The notes: generated from the sequence alone by a model not told the origin. DNA of 64,000 nucleotides from Psychrobacter sp. NZS113 (GCF_015864825.1 NZ_JADYWL010000003.1:310001-374000); one strand, 5' to 3'; positions 1 through 9,396 are shown, numbered from the stretch's first letter. Made by a program: numbers and translations.

Positions 1-63
1 CATTCGGTTATTGACCGTTTCATTTACAACAAATAAGTTTACGATAATACGGTTACAACCAAC

Positions 64-102
64 AAAAAGCCCCTTTTGTCATCGACGAAAGGGGCTTTTT
101 TT
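64..102. terminator. Bidirectional intrinsic terminator
   Basis: A hairpin with arms AAAGCCCCTTT and AAAGGGGCTTT is flanked by an A-run on the left and a T-run on the right, so it can work in both directions. It lies just past the 3' end of the minus-strand fxsA gene. Bases 1-63 hold no gene I can support. Confidence 0.85.
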
Positions 103-125
103 ATGCCTGCTATTTATTTTATTTA

Positions 126-749
126 TTACTCATCGTTAGCAGACTTTGTGATTTTCTTTACATCTTTAGGGATGTTTTTAGCAGTACCATCAACGGTTGT
201 ATGCTGTTTGAACACATCACCAAACGGGTTTTGTTGTTGCTGACCAAATGGATTTTGGCCATTCGTGCCGCCTGCTCCGCCGAATGGGTTTTGACCACCC
301 ATACCACCAAAGGGATTTTGACCGCCGCCCATTTGACCACCCATCTGCTTTGCCATCATTTCCATCATTTTTTGCTGATTGTTCATAACATAGTTATTGG
401 CAAAGTCTTTAAGCTTTTTCTGTACAGGTGGTAATACGACCAATAACGCGAGCAAATCACTGAGTACTCCTGGTATAAGCAGTAAAATACCCGCTGCTGC
501 CATCGCCACACTTTTAATCATGGTCGACTCTTGCGGACGCATCGACGGGTTCGTCATGCCACCAGCTTTCATCTGCTGTGCCATTGGATTGAGTGCTGCC
601 ATTCCTTTACGCAGCAATGAGATACCGATGACGGCGGCAATGATAAACCACATAAACACCCACCAACCACTCATAAACTGAGCAAGCAAATACCAAAGCA
701 GCATCTCGATAATAAACCAAACGATGGCAATACCAACTATCTGACCCAT
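126..749 (-). CDS. fxsA: FxsA-family cytoplasmic membrane protein
   Basis: Inner-membrane protein of the FxsA family; the E. coli member, when overproduced, relieves exclusion of phage T7 by the F plasmid, but its normal role is unclear. Two hydrophobic hairpins are visible in the first 60 residues and a third long hydrophobic stretch near residues 80-110. The C-terminal third is a soluble tail rich in Gln, Met, Gly and Asn that carries four QNPFG motifs. I take the ATG at 749 (207 aa), 9 nt after an AGGA; an in-frame start at 797 has no such signal. The family assignment rests on the membrane domain and is good; the tail is unusual. Confidence 0.85.
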   Translation of the reverse strand: MGQIVGIAIVWFIIEMLLWYLLAQFMSGWWVFMWFIIAAVIGISLLRKGMAALNPMAQQMKAGGMTNPSMRPQESTMIKSVAMAAAGILLLIPGVLSDLLALLVVLPPVQKKLKDFANNYVMNNQQKMMEMMAKQMGGQMGGGQNPFGGMGGQNPFGGAGGTNGQNPFGQQQQNPFGDVFKQHTTVDGTAKNIPKDVKKITKSANDE

Positions 750-871
750 AAAGTGTCGTCCTATAAAATAAAAACCAATAAATTGAGCGCCATGCAAATT
801 AAGATGGCTAACATATGATGTATATGGGGATTGATTGCTATACTATCAAACTTACGGCTAATTTTTAAGCC

Positions 872-980
872 ATATAGTCGGTACAATATAATTTGGATAC
901 AAGGAATTTGAGTGAAAGTACTACGAGTAGTAGACTGAGCGAGTCTGACACCGTATCCGATTTATATAGGATTGAATATA
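872..980 (+). repeat. MITE-like intergenic repeat, copy 1
   Basis: A 109 bp unit beginning TATAGTC and ending with GGATTGAATATA. Its ends are imperfect inverted repeats and it contains TACAAGG about 25 bp in and a GTACTACGAGTAGTAG block in the middle. It aligns along its length with units at 3803-3912, 27988-28085 and 32912-33018. It lies between divergent fxsA and ruvC and contains no ORF. Confidence 0.65.
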
Positions 981-1008
981 AAATAAAATGTAAGCAAGAC
1001 GGGATATT

Positions 1009-1593
1009 ATGGCCATTATTATCGGGATTGACCCAGGCTCACGCATGACGGGTTATGGAATTGTTCAACAAACCGGCGACAAACTGACTTATATCGATGC
1101 AGGTACTATTCGTACGGATACCAAGGAGATGCCTGAACGACTTAAGCGTATTTTTAATGGTTTAACACGGATTACCCAACATCATTTGAAATATGCAGAC
1201 GAGCCTATTTATACGGCTATTGAGCAGGTGTTTATGGCTGAAAATCCAGACTCTGCGCTTAAGCTTGGTCAGGCGCGAGGTGCAGCGATTGCTGCTATGG
1301 TAGCACTGGACCTAGAAGTATCAGAATATACTGCTCGCCAAATCAAGCAAGCCGTCTGCGGCTATGGTGCTGCGGCAAAAGAGCAGGTGCAAGAGATGGT
1401 CTGCCGTATCTTGTCTCTAGATGTGGTACCACAACAGGATGCTGCTGATGGACTCGCCTGCGCCATCTGTCACGCTCACTCAAGCCACTCTATGAACAAA
1501 CTGATATTGAATAGCGCTATGCGTGGACGTGGTGCTTCTAAAAAGAAAGGCCGTTGGCGTCTAACGGAAGAAGACTTAGGCAATTTGCGTTAA
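1009..1593 (+). CDS. ruvC: Crossover junction endodeoxyribonuclease RuvC
   Basis: Resolves Holliday junctions by paired nicks, acting with RuvAB in homologous recombination. The protein has the RNase H-like fold signature: GIDPGS at the N-terminus gives the first catalytic Asp (D8), IEQVF gives E72, and QQDAADG gives D144 and D147, matching the four acidic residues of the family. Length 194 aa is slightly longer than the usual 170-180 because of a basic C-terminal tail. Here it is alone, without ruvA or ruvB, and is followed directly by a terminator, so it is probably monocistronic. Confidence 0.97.
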   Translation: MAIIIGIDPGSRMTGYGIVQQTGDKLTYIDAGTIRTDTKEMPERLKRIFNGLTRITQHHLKYADEPIYTAIEQVFMAENPDSALKLGQARGAAIAAMVALDLEVSEYTARQIKQAVCGYGAAAKEQVQEMVCRILSLDVVPQQDAADGLACAICHAHSSHSMNKLILNSAMRGRGASKKKGRWRLTEEDLGNLR

Positions 1594-1617
1594 ATACAGA
1601 GTCTGTTATACAACCAT

Positions 1618-1651
1618 AAAAAAACACGCACCATCTGGACGCGTGTTTTTT
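1618..1651. terminator. Intrinsic terminator after ruvC
   Basis: Stem AAAAACACGC / GCGTGTTTTT with a 10 nt loop and T-run. It lies between the convergent ends of ruvC (plus) and the META-domain lipoprotein gene (minus) and probably serves both. Confidence 0.8.
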
Positions 1652-1692
1652 GAATCATTGACTCAATATATTCATAACGATAATAAAAGAAT

Positions 1693-2676
1693 CTATTCTA
1701 CTACTGAACTTTCAATGACTGCATCCAACACATAAGCATATTCTTCATCTGACGAGTTTGAATTATCTTCTTCTGCCGTACCGCTGCCGTCTAATCGATA
1801 GCGCTGTAGACGTAATACCTCTTCATGTTGGCCATCATGCTGATAACCATCGATTTCACCAGTAAATGTGCTCCACTTACCTTCATTGGTTTTAATGCCT
1901 TGGCTGTTATAAGTAATGGGCTTAACTCGCAAACACATCTGTGAGCTATTATCTGAACACGTTACCATGTCTGCACTTACAGCCCAGAATACAGCCTCGC
2001 CCTTACTATTATATCTGGCTTGTGGAGTCAGCTTTCCTTGCCAAACTAAAGTATCATCATCACTGGTAGTCTGTGTCAATATTGGTGTATCACTTTTAAG
2101 ACTATCAACACTAGCATCGTTAGCCATTGCCAATACCAGTTTGCTATCACCTTGCATCAACGTACTTAAGTTGTCTTCAGCCTTATTAAGATCACCGCAA
2201 GACATTTTAGTGCTCATGCTATCTTCAACGGTCAAAGCGGCACCTTGCAACTGATAAGTCGCACTGATGGTATTACAGCCAACACTATAGTTTAAGGTAT
2301 TCTGACCCTGATACTCGTTGAGTGACAGTCGCACTTGGTCTGTGATTTGCATCAACATATCTAATGGCTGATCATGACTGTCCGTTGCAGATATCAGTGT
2401 CCAACGATAACGTGAAAGATTGCTAATCATTGCATCTTCAACACTCATTTTATCGGCTATCAACTCTTTGTCCATCGCATCGGTATTAATAGCATCTTGA
2501 TTAACAGTATCACTATCAACAGCTGTATCACCTACTTCATTAGCCGCTACATCCGTATCATCTGGTCCTTCATTTTCGTCAGAAGGCCCATGACAAGCAC
2601 TTAATGCCAAACTGGTGGCTAGCATACTTAGTAGCAACACCAAACGAACAGGCTGTTTTTTAATAAACGATGTCAT
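1693..2676 (-). CDS. META/DUF4377 domain lipoprotein
   Basis: Predicted envelope lipoprotein of 327 aa. The signal peptide ends in the lipobox LSAC, with Cys28 as the lipidated residue, followed by an acidic linker of about 55 residues (many D, E, N). A META (HslJ-like) domain spans roughly residues 88-175, recognised from the WTLISA start and the NTISATYQLQG/MSCG motifs. The C-terminal part, roughly residues 215-325, resembles DUF4377. HslJ in E. coli is a heat-inducible outer-membrane protein linked to novobiocin resistance; the role here is not known. It is a single gene flanked by a terminator. Confidence 0.8.
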   Translation of the reverse strand: MTSFIKKQPVRLVLLLSMLATSLALSACHGPSDENEGPDDTDVAANEVGDTAVDSDTVNQDAINTDAMDKELIADKMSVEDAMISNLSRYRWTLISATDSHDQPLDMLMQITDQVRLSLNEYQGQNTLNYSVGCNTISATYQLQGAALTVEDSMSTKMSCGDLNKAEDNLSTLMQGDSKLVLAMANDASVDSLKSDTPILTQTTSDDDTLVWQGKLTPQARYNSKGEAVFWAVSADMVTCSDNSSQMCLRVKPITYNSQGIKTNEGKWSTFTGEIDGYQHDGQHEEVLRLQRYRLDGSGTAEEDNSNSSDEEYAYVLDAVIESSVVE

Positions 2677-2925
2677 AACAATCGTACCTTTTGGCTACTC
2701 ACATGCATCGTGATTATCCTTTTTGCAAAACTAAGCTTTAAACCATCAATTCTTTGAGACTAAATTACGAATTTTAGAGTCATATAACACACCATATCTA
2801 GCACAAAAATCGTAACGATTTCACCACTATAGCGCTGATGCCTACGGTAGTTGTAACGAAGTGTTTAATTTTATGTAGTCATAGTAACTGCTATTTGCAG
2901 ATTATTCTTACGTGCCATCCATCCA

Positions 2926-2973
2926 TAAAAACGGTCTTAAGTAGTTGACAGTACTATCAACTACTTAAGACCG
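2926..2973 (-). terminator. Strong intrinsic terminator of the GST gene
   Basis: A perfect 17 bp stem (2932-2948 with 2957-2973) and an 8 nt loop, followed by TTTTTA when read on the minus strand. It lies 37 nt past the GST stop. The rest of 2677-2925 holds only the upstream region of the META lipoprotein; I see nothing else in it. Confidence 0.85.
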
Positions 2974-3009
2974 CTGATTATAGATGATTTTTAATTTTTA
3001 GTGTTTGCC

Positions 3010-3672
3010 TCAGTCCTCTTTATGAGCAGGTTTGGCTTTTGCCATATTTTTGATACTAAACCGCTCATTCATCATGTGATAAAAACGGGCAAGATTTTCA
3101 CCTTGCTCATTGGGATCAACTTTGAGCACTTTACCAAAGTCTAAACCTATGTATAGAACAATATCAGCAAAACTCAATTGCTCACCGACCAAATACTCAC
3201 GGCCTTCTAGTATGTTTTCAAAATAAGCGAGTGTTTTGACCCCTCGTGCGATAGATGGAGCAACAAACTCTGGCACTTGTTCCACACGTTGGGCTTTCGC
3301 GGGATTGCTGTGTTGGAATGCCAACATGAAGTTGTACAATACTTCAAACTCAGCGATTCGGCGCATGGAACAAACTTGTGCGCGTTGTATGACGTCATTA
3401 CCCATCACTGAGCGCTCGCCATAGACACGGTCGAGGTATTCACAAACGGCCTGTGAGTCATTTAGTACGGTACCATCAGACAAGGTTAAGACTGGAACAG
3501 TACGCATCGGGTTCATTGCAGTGAATTCATCTGAATTCTGCTCATTAGCAGCAAAGTCAATATCAATGACATCAATATCGTCCATGTCATCAACATCGAT
3601 GCCTTTTGATGCTAATAAAATAAGTGCTTTGCGCGGATTCGGTGCAGTACGGGTGACGTATAGTTTTTTCAT
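3010..3672 (-). CDS. Glutathione S-transferase family protein
   Basis: Cytosolic GST-fold protein of 220 aa, expected to conjugate or reduce substrates with glutathione. The N-terminal thioredoxin-like domain starts KKLYVTRTAPNPRKALILL and has the glutathione-binding TVPVLTLSDGTVLNDSQAV segment (cis-Pro, then a DSQ equivalent of the ESxAI motif). The C-terminal all-alpha domain includes the LSFADIVLY motif typical of GST C domains. The ATG at 3672 has an AAGGAG 8 nt upstream; the longer in-frame start at 3705 has none. No catalytic Cys is evident near the N-terminus, so a Ser/Tyr-type or other class is possible. The substrate is unknown. Confidence 0.85.
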   Translation of the reverse strand: MKKLYVTRTAPNPRKALILLASKGIDVDDMDDIDVIDIDFAANEQNSDEFTAMNPMRTVPVLTLSDGTVLNDSQAVCEYLDRVYGERSVMGNDVIQRAQVCSMRRIAEFEVLYNFMLAFQHSNPAKAQRVEQVPEFVAPSIARGVKTLAYFENILEGREYLVGEQLSFADIVLYIGLDFGKVLKVDPNEQGENLARFYHMMNERFSIKNMAKAKPAHKED

Positions 3673-3802
3673 GGCAAACTCCTTAAAATATGGGTTGAAA
3701 AGCAAATGGGTACTATTGGTTTTTATAGTAGATAACGCTCATTAAAAATATATCATTCAAAGACGCTATTACCTAGACATAATCTATGGTTCTTTTGCCA
3801 TC

Positions 3803-3912
3803 ATATAGTCAGCGAACGGCTAAACCGCTACAACATTATCGTCCCTAGATGTCCTACTTGTACAATCTGAAATCAGCCGCCTTGTAGCCATTTTAGAATT
3901 CTTTAACTATAG
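3803..3912 (-). repeat. MITE-like intergenic repeat, copy 3
   Basis: A 110 bp unit that reads on the minus strand as TATAGT..AAT..AA.TGG.TACAAGG and ends in ACTATAT. It is diverged from copy 1 but collinear with it. It sits between the GST start and the terminator of the peroxiredoxin gene. Confidence 0.5.
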
Positions 3913-3946
3913 TAAAACCTAACGCTAGTTGTTATACGAACAGCAA

Positions 3947-3977
3947 AAAGCCCCATAACGTAACGCTATAGGGCTTA
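3947..3977 (-). terminator. Intrinsic terminator of the peroxiredoxin gene
   Basis: Arms AAGCCCTATA and TATGGGGCTT (minus strand) with a 9 nt loop, followed by TTTTTG. It lies 33 nt past the stop codon at 4010. Confidence 0.75.
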
Positions 3978-4009
3978 ATATCTATTATCACAGGGCAAGT
4001 ACGCTCAAC

Positions 4010-4648
4010 TTACTTATTTGGTGCAGGTGTGGTACGTAGATAAGGCTTAACCTCTGTATAACCTTTAGGGTATTTAGCAGCAATATCTTCATTTTTCACA
4101 CTTGGTGGAATGATCACGTCATCACCATCTTTCCAGTCTACTGGCGTCGCGATACTATATTCGTCAGACAGTTGCAGAGCATCGATAACGCGAAGAATCT
4201 CGTCAAAGTTACGACCACAGCTCGCAGGATACGTTAAAGTTAAACGGATTTTTTTGCTTGGATCAATGATAAAGACACTACGTACGGTATGCGTGCTATC
4301 GGCATTTGGATGCATCATGTCGTACAGCTCAGCGACTTCTTTATTCGGGTCAGCGATGATTGGGAAATTCAGCTCGGTCCCTTGGGTCTCACCGATATCA
4401 CTCGCCCATGCTTTGTGGTCTTCTAAGCTATCGACAGAGATACAAATCGGCTTGACATTGCGCTTTTGGAACTCGCCATTAAGGGCAGCGGCGCGACCAA
4501 GCTCAGTGGTACATACTGGGGTAAAATCGGCTGGATGCGAAAAAAACACCACCCAATGATCGCCTGCCCACTCGTGGAAATTGATATCACCCTCTGTGGT
4601 TGCTGCATCAAAATTCGGTGCGGTATCGCCTAAACGTAAATGTGCCAT
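4010..4648 (-). CDS. 1-Cys peroxiredoxin (Prx6-type)
   Basis: Thiol peroxidase that reduces hydrogen peroxide and organic hydroperoxides in the cytoplasm. The AhpC/TSA domain has the PADFTPVCTTE motif with peroxidatic Cys46, and a C-terminal 1-Cys peroxiredoxin extension (PVDWKDGDDVIIPPSV). The PVDWK...DVIIPPS tail and the 212 aa length place it in the Prx6 group rather than the shorter 2-Cys AhpC group. The ATG is preceded by AAGGAA. It is monocistronic with its own terminator. Two other cysteines are present, but none sits in the usual C-terminal resolving position. Confidence 0.93.
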   Translation of the reverse strand: MAHLRLGDTAPNFDAATTEGDINFHEWAGDHWVVFFSHPADFTPVCTTELGRAAALNGEFQKRNVKPICISVDSLEDHKAWASDIGETQGTELNFPIIADPNKEVAELYDMMHPNADSTHTVRSVFIIDPSKKIRLTLTYPASCGRNFDEILRVIDALQLSDEYSIATPVDWKDGDDVIIPPSVKNEDIAAKYPKGYTEVKPYLRTTPAPNK

Positions 4649-4888
4649 GCTTGATTCCTTAGCTTTGTTAGTGATGAGTGCTAGTATCCAAAGATATCCA
4701 CACTCTCTATTATTATCAACGTACTTCTTATTATCAACATACTCAGTCAGATACTACACAATAACGCAAAGCACGTCAGCAGAAATTCTATCTTATCTTA
4801 GCAAACTGGTTATGAATGTCTTGTGAACGATTGTAATGCGGTTATTCCATTTGGCAATAAATAAACCCGTATATTCCTAGAGGGTTAA

Positions 4889-5659
4889 TTAGATGACCAT
4901 CCCTGCATCCCACAAGCAAAATTCACCAAACTTGCCCTTTTTGCTAGTGCCGCCAGCTGCACGTCCAGCATCAGTCAATATCAATTCACCATCTTGCGCT
5001 TCTAAATAACCGGCTGCAAGCAGCTTATCATTTAATGCCTGAGTTTTGAACCCCAGCTCTTTAGCAAGCTTGGCAGTCGTCAATCTAGAGTAATTCGGCG
5101 TCGCCGCTTCTGTCGTAGATTTTACCGTTGTATTAGCGTTAGTGTTCACCGCAGTATGACTAGGCGCTGCTTTATTATCCGTTTTAGCATCGACTCCGGA
5201 TTCAATTTCAGTCACTTTTTCAAGTGACATTCTCACTTCGTCACTGATTCGGATGATGCGCTGTGCTTCTTCATAAGTATCGGCATAAAGCTTACTGTCT
5301 TCATTACGATAAATCAGCACACCCATTTCATTATTATTGACTTGGCTAAACTCATAAAGGTTCAGACTGGTAATGATGCACTCATTTTCATTCAGATAGC
5401 ATTTCGCATGTAAGTTTTTGCAAAAACTGGTACGTATAAATGTTAAATTTTTGAGCCAATTTATCTCTTCAGGATGCAGGTCATTTTTACCATAAACGAT
5501 TCTAATATCAATTTTGAGACGATTACGGTCTTCTAATAATTCTTTAATACGCTCATTAAGCTTTAAATACGGACTAATAATAATCAGCCTATCAGAGGCA
5601 TTTTTAATTAATTCTTCTAAATGATAAGTCGTACCACTACTGTTCAAAAACTTTGCCAT
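4889..5659 (-). CDS. Phospholipase D-like domain protein
   Basis: 256 aa protein with one PLD-like domain (about residues 1-145). The active-site motif is H84-x-K86 followed by ITSLN (Ser98, Asn100), but the usual Asp of HxK(x)4D is Glu91. One motif per chain implies a dimer. Residues 150-185 are a T/A/N-rich linker. The C-terminal 70 residues (LTTAKLAKELGFKTQALNDKLL...LTDAGRAAG) look like a winged-helix DNA-binding domain of the sort found in phage antirepressors. The ATG at 5659 has AAGGA 7 nt upstream; the start at 5689 lacks one. Nuclease or phosphohydrolase activity is possible; the function is unknown. Confidence 0.75.
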   Translation of the reverse strand: MAKFLNSSGTTYHLEELIKNASDRLIIISPYLKLNERIKELLEDRNRLKIDIRIVYGKNDLHPEEINWLKNLTFIRTSFCKNLHAKCYLNENECIITSLNLYEFSQVNNNEMGVLIYRNEDSKLYADTYEEAQRIIRISDEVRMSLEKVTEIESGVDAKTDNKAAPSHTAVNTNANTTVKSTTEAATPNYSRLTTAKLAKELGFKTQALNDKLLAAGYLEAQDGELILTDAGRAAGGTSKKGKFGEFCLWDAGMVI

Positions 5660-5704
5660 TCTCATTTCCTTAAATATTACGATACTCAACTTTACAGATG
5701 CACA

Positions 5705-5738
5705 AAAAAGCCCATCCCTAGCGTACTAGAAATGGGCT
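5705..5738 (-). terminator. Intrinsic terminator of glnS
   Basis: Arms AGCCCAT and ATGGGCT with a longer loop, followed by TTTTTTG on the minus strand. It lies between the glnS stop (5805) and the PLD gene start (5659), which suggests separate transcripts. Confidence 0.75.
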
Positions 5739-5804
5739 GGCTTGCAAACTACTATTGTTCAGTATCGTCTCAAAACAAACGTTGTTTGCATTGCTCGTTA
5801 TGTA

Positions 5805-7544
5805 TTAAGCAGGTTTATAGCTATCACGTAAGCTAACGATTTGGTTAAAGACTGGTTTATCCGTGCTGTGGTCTTCGCTATCAGAGATAAAGTAACCTTC
5901 ACGCTCAAACTGAAAACGCGTGCTAGCATAAGCATTGGCAAGTGATGGCTCAACCACAGCATTGAGTTCAGTCAACGAGTTAGGATTCAGTGCTTGATGG
6001 ACATCAGCAACGCTGCTTGGGTCTTCAACACTAAATAGCTGTTCATACATACGCACGGTTGCTGGAACGCCTTGACTGGCCGATACCCAATGAATAACAC
6101 CCTTGACCTTACGGCCTTCGGGATTTTGACCCAAAGTAGTCGGATCAATGGTGGCTTTTAGCTCGACCACATTGCCCGCTTCATCCGTAATATGCTCAGT
6201 CACTGCCAACACATAGGTATTACGCAGACGAATTTCTGGCTTTTCTGGTGACAAGCGCTTATAGCCTGCTGGCGGTACAATCTCGTAATCGCCTTGATCG
6301 ATATATATCGTCTCAGTGAATGGGATTTCACGCTCGCCCATATCGACATTAGGATGGTTCGGCTGAGTCAACCATAAGGTTTGAGCGGCATCATCAAAAC
6401 GCGCGTTGACGCTATCCGCTTTTAGAGATTCCCAGCTGCTAATCGCTTCTGCAAAGTTAGTGATGGTCACTTTTAATGGCTTGAGCACCGCCATGCCACG
6501 TGCAGTCGTCGTCTCTAACGATTGACGGATACTAAACTCTAATAAGCGGAAATCAACCACGCTGTCTACTTTCGTCACGCCCACACGTTCACAGAAGTCA
6601 CGTAAACCCTCTGGCGTATAACCACGACGACGCATACCAGCGACGGTTGGCATACGCGGATCATCCCAACCACTAACGATACTTTCATCAACCAACTGCT
6701 TAAGTTTACGTTTACTGGTCAATGTATGATCCACATTCAAGCGGCTGAACTCGTACTGGTGCGGCGGCGTGGCAAAGCCAACTTTTTCGATGACCCAATC
6801 ATAGAACGGGCGATGGTCTTCAAACTCTAGCGTACATAGTGAGTGAGTAATCCCTTCGAGCGCATCAGAGAGCGGATGGGCAAAATCATACATAGGATAG
6901 ATGCACCATTTATCCCCTGTTTGATGATGCGCTTGATGCATGACGCGGTAGATGACAGGGTCACGCATGTTCATATTTGGGCTTGCCATATCAATCTTGG
7001 CACGCAACACGGCTTTGCCTTCAGTATACTTGCCGTCTTTCATATCATTGAATAGCGCTAGGTTTTCTTCAACACTGGCATCACGCTGCGGAGACGGCGT
7101 GCCTGCCTCATTGAATGAGCCACGGTTTTCTTTCATCTGCTCAGGCGTTTGCAAATCAACATACGCATCACCTTGTTCAATCAACTGTATTGCCCATGCA
7201 TGCAACTGGTCAAAGTAGCCTGACGCATGGTGCGCTTCACCTGACCACTCAAATCCTAGCCATTTCACATCGTTTTCGATATTGTCGATGAAATCTTGCT
7301 TTTCTGCCGTTGGATTGGTGTCATCAAAACGCAGGTTGCACACGCCGTCGAATTCTTTAGCCACACCAAAGTTTAAACAGATAGATTTTACATGACCCAA
7401 ATGTAGGTAGCCGTTTGGCTCAGGCGGAAAACGCGTCACAATCTGTTGCTGTTTTTGCGCTTTGATATCGTCACGAATAATATTACGGATAAAGTCGTTT
7501 TTGTGTTCGTCTTTTTGTGCATTATTGCTTGAGTTCTCACTCAT
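5805..7544 (-). CDS. glnS: Glutaminyl-tRNA synthetase
   Basis: Class I aminoacyl-tRNA synthetase that charges tRNA-Gln. The Rossmann-fold catalytic domain has PEPNGYLHLGHVKS (HIGH signature, about residues 41-54) and the variant KMSKS loop TLTSKRKL. Two C-terminal beta-barrel anticodon-binding domains fill the rest. The length of 579 aa is close to E. coli GlnRS (554 aa), with a short polar N-terminal extension. LRFDDTNP (rather than the MRFDDTNP or LRIEDTD forms of glutamyl enzymes) supports GlnRS over GltX. AGGAG lies 9 nt before the ATG. Confidence 0.97.
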   Translation of the reverse strand: MSENSSNNAQKDEHKNDFIRNIIRDDIKAQKQQQIVTRFPPEPNGYLHLGHVKSICLNFGVAKEFDGVCNLRFDDTNPTAEKQDFIDNIENDVKWLGFEWSGEAHHASGYFDQLHAWAIQLIEQGDAYVDLQTPEQMKENRGSFNEAGTPSPQRDASVEENLALFNDMKDGKYTEGKAVLRAKIDMASPNMNMRDPVIYRVMHQAHHQTGDKWCIYPMYDFAHPLSDALEGITHSLCTLEFEDHRPFYDWVIEKVGFATPPHQYEFSRLNVDHTLTSKRKLKQLVDESIVSGWDDPRMPTVAGMRRRGYTPEGLRDFCERVGVTKVDSVVDFRLLEFSIRQSLETTTARGMAVLKPLKVTITNFAEAISSWESLKADSVNARFDDAAQTLWLTQPNHPNVDMGEREIPFTETIYIDQGDYEIVPPAGYKRLSPEKPEIRLRNTYVLAVTEHITDEAGNVVELKATIDPTTLGQNPEGRKVKGVIHWVSASQGVPATVRMYEQLFSVEDPSSVADVHQALNPNSLTELNAVVEPSLANAYASTRFQFEREGYFISDSEDHSTDKPVFNQIVSLRDSYKPA

Positions 7545-7817
7545 CGGGTATTGCTCCTAACGCAAATTGTCAGTTCACGATGCATGCCATCACACATCAT
7601 GGAAAATTCAAACCAAACTATTAAAAACAGGTTATCAAAAATGATAATAAAAAGTTAAAGTTGCGTTATTCTATCAGCTTTTGCGAACGCATTAACAGCC
7701 TGATACATGACACAGACTAAAAAAGCCGTTAGACTACCCATGACTTTTTATTAACCAACTTTTTACCCACCACTTGACAGCGTCATTTAAGGCGCTGCAA
7801 TCAAAGAGGAATATCAC

Positions 7818-8333
7818 ATGGTAGACATGCCACCAGTAGTAGAACTAGACACCAGTATGGGTGCGATCGTTATCGAACTCAATGAAGAAAAAGCACCAAA
7901 AACCGTAGAAAACTTTTTGAACTATGTAAAATCTGGTCAATATGACGGTACGATTTTTCATCGCATCATTGATGGTTTCATGATTCAAGGTGGCGGAATG
8001 GACGCTGAAATGAATGAAAAGCCAACCAATGCTCCCGTTGAAAACGAAGCAGACAACGGTCTAAAGAATGACAAAGGTACGATTGCGATGGCGCGTACGC
8101 AAGATCCGCATTCAGCGACCAGCCAGTTCTTCGTAAACGTAAAAGACAATGATTTCCTAAACCACACTGGCAAAAACATGCAAGGTTGGGGCTATACTGT
8201 ATTTGGTAAAGTCACAAGCGGTATGGATGTTATTGAAAAAATGAAAAGCGTTCCTACTGGTCGTTTCGGCATGCATGCTGATGTGCCAAAAGAGCCAGTC
8301 GTTATCAACTCAGCGACCATCATTACTCAGTAA
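7818..8333 (+). CDS. ppiB: Cyclophilin-type peptidyl-prolyl isomerase B
   Basis: Cytoplasmic cyclophilin that catalyses cis/trans isomerisation of Xaa-Pro bonds. There is no signal peptide. The catalytic motif [13 protein letters not shown] (Arg of the active site) and the substrate-binding [17 protein letters not shown] are both intact. The length of 171 aa matches E. coli PpiB (164 aa). AGAGGA lies upstream of the ATG. The gene precedes lpxH in the same direction with a 102 nt gap. Confidence 0.95.
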   Translation: MVDMPPVVELDTSMGAIVIELNEEKAPKTVENFLNYVKSGQYDGTIFHRIIDGFMIQGGGMDAEMNEKPTNAPVENEADNGLKNDKGTIAMARTQDPHSATSQFFVNVKDNDFLNHTGKNMQGWGYTVFGKVTSGMDVIEKMKSVPTGRFGMHADVPKEPVVINSATIITQ

Positions 8334-8435
8334 TTGTTTCTCAGTAGCAGTCTAAGTAGTCATATTTACTCAATAAGCACTTGTTAGAATAGCCTTTCAA
8401 AAAAGCATTCTGATAAGTCACGAGGATAAAGATAA

Positions 8436-9290
8436 ATGCAAACTTTTAATCATTTAATCACGACCCGCCCTCATGAGGTGCGGCAAGTTTTGATTAGCGA
8501 TTTGCATTTATCGCCTGAAGAGCCTGCCTTAGTGCAGGCTTTTTTGGCGCTGCTTGATGATTGCCTTGCCTTACCTGCTCTCAAACGCCTGTTTATCTTG
8601 GGTGATTGGTTCGAAGTATGGCTGGGTGATGATGTTTATTTATCGTTATCAGAAGATGAGCGCCAAACCCATTGGCTCACCCCGCTTATCGTAAAGTTAA
8701 AAAAACTGCGAGTGGCTGGCTGTGAGATTTTGGTGATGCATGGCAATCGTGATTTTCTCTTAGATCAACCATTTTGTAATTTATTCGGTGGTGAGCTTAT
8801 TTATGAGCCATACACCCTAAACGTTGGGCAGAAAAACTACCGATTAGAGCATGGCGATGCGCTCTGTACCGATGATAAAAAGTATCAGTTTTTTCGCAAA
8901 ATAATGCGCAACCGTTTAACTCAGTGGTATTTACTTAATAAATCGCTAGAAAAACGCTTGGCGATCGCTGATAAAATGCGACAGAAGAGTCAGAGAAATA
9001 ACGCCAATAAAGCCACTCATATCATGGATGTCAATGCAGACGCGGTCAGTACAGTGATGGCTGATAGTGATGCCTTATTACATGGGCACACACATCGTCC
9101 AGACATTCATCAAACTGCCAATGACAAAATACGTTATGTCTTAGGTGATTGGCGACTACTAGATACAGAGACACGCCAGCCAAAAGTCAGTGCCGTTATT
9201 GGTGCAGTGACAGGTTCCGAACATTCAAATGATAGTTTTAGTAGTAATAATACTGAGTTTGGATTGTTTGAGTTTAAAGCACTCGTTTGA
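8436..9290 (+). CDS. lpxH: UDP-2,3-diacylglucosamine diphosphatase LpxH
   Basis: Peripheral inner-membrane calcineurin-like phosphoesterase that cleaves UDP-2,3-diacylglucosamine to lipid X and UMP in lipid A synthesis. The metal-binding motifs are all visible: SDLHLS (D22, H24), GDWFEVW (D57), HGNRDF and HGHTHRP. The length of 284 aa is about 40 residues longer than E. coli LpxH; the extra is a polar insert before the last metal motif and a Ser/Asn-rich stretch near the C-terminus. The ATG has CGAGGA upstream. The gene ends at a bidirectional terminator shared with orn. Confidence 0.93.
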   Translation: MQTFNHLITTRPHEVRQVLISDLHLSPEEPALVQAFLALLDDCLALPALKRLFILGDWFEVWLGDDVYLSLSEDERQTHWLTPLIVKLKKLRVAGCEILVMHGNRDFLLDQPFCNLFGGELIYEPYTLNVGQKNYRLEHGDALCTDDKKYQFFRKIMRNRLTQWYLLNKSLEKRLAIADKMRQKSQRNNANKATHIMDVNADAVSTVMADSDALLHGHTHRPDIHQTANDKIRYVLGDWRLLDTETRQPKVSAVIGAVTGSEHSNDSFSSNNTEFGLFEFKALV

Positions 9291-9318
9291 TATAGTTTTT
9301 GCATATATCTTGAAAATA

Positions 9319-9353
9319 AAAAGGGTCTGTTGATAATACAACAGACCCTTTTT
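9319..9353. terminator. Bidirectional terminator between lpxH and orn
   Basis: A perfect 12 bp stem (AAGGGTCTGTTG / CAACAGACCCTT) with a 6 nt loop, with A-run and T-run flanks. It lies between two convergent genes. Confidence 0.9.
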
Positions 9354-9396
9354 ACTATCTCGCAACTGCTCGCTTATATCTAGAGCACCTTCCGCT

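Noticed and set aside
1-63. Tail of a gene from the left
   Set aside because: The terminator at 64-102 suggests a gene ends nearby, but no reading frame in these bases can be tied to a known protein C-terminus.
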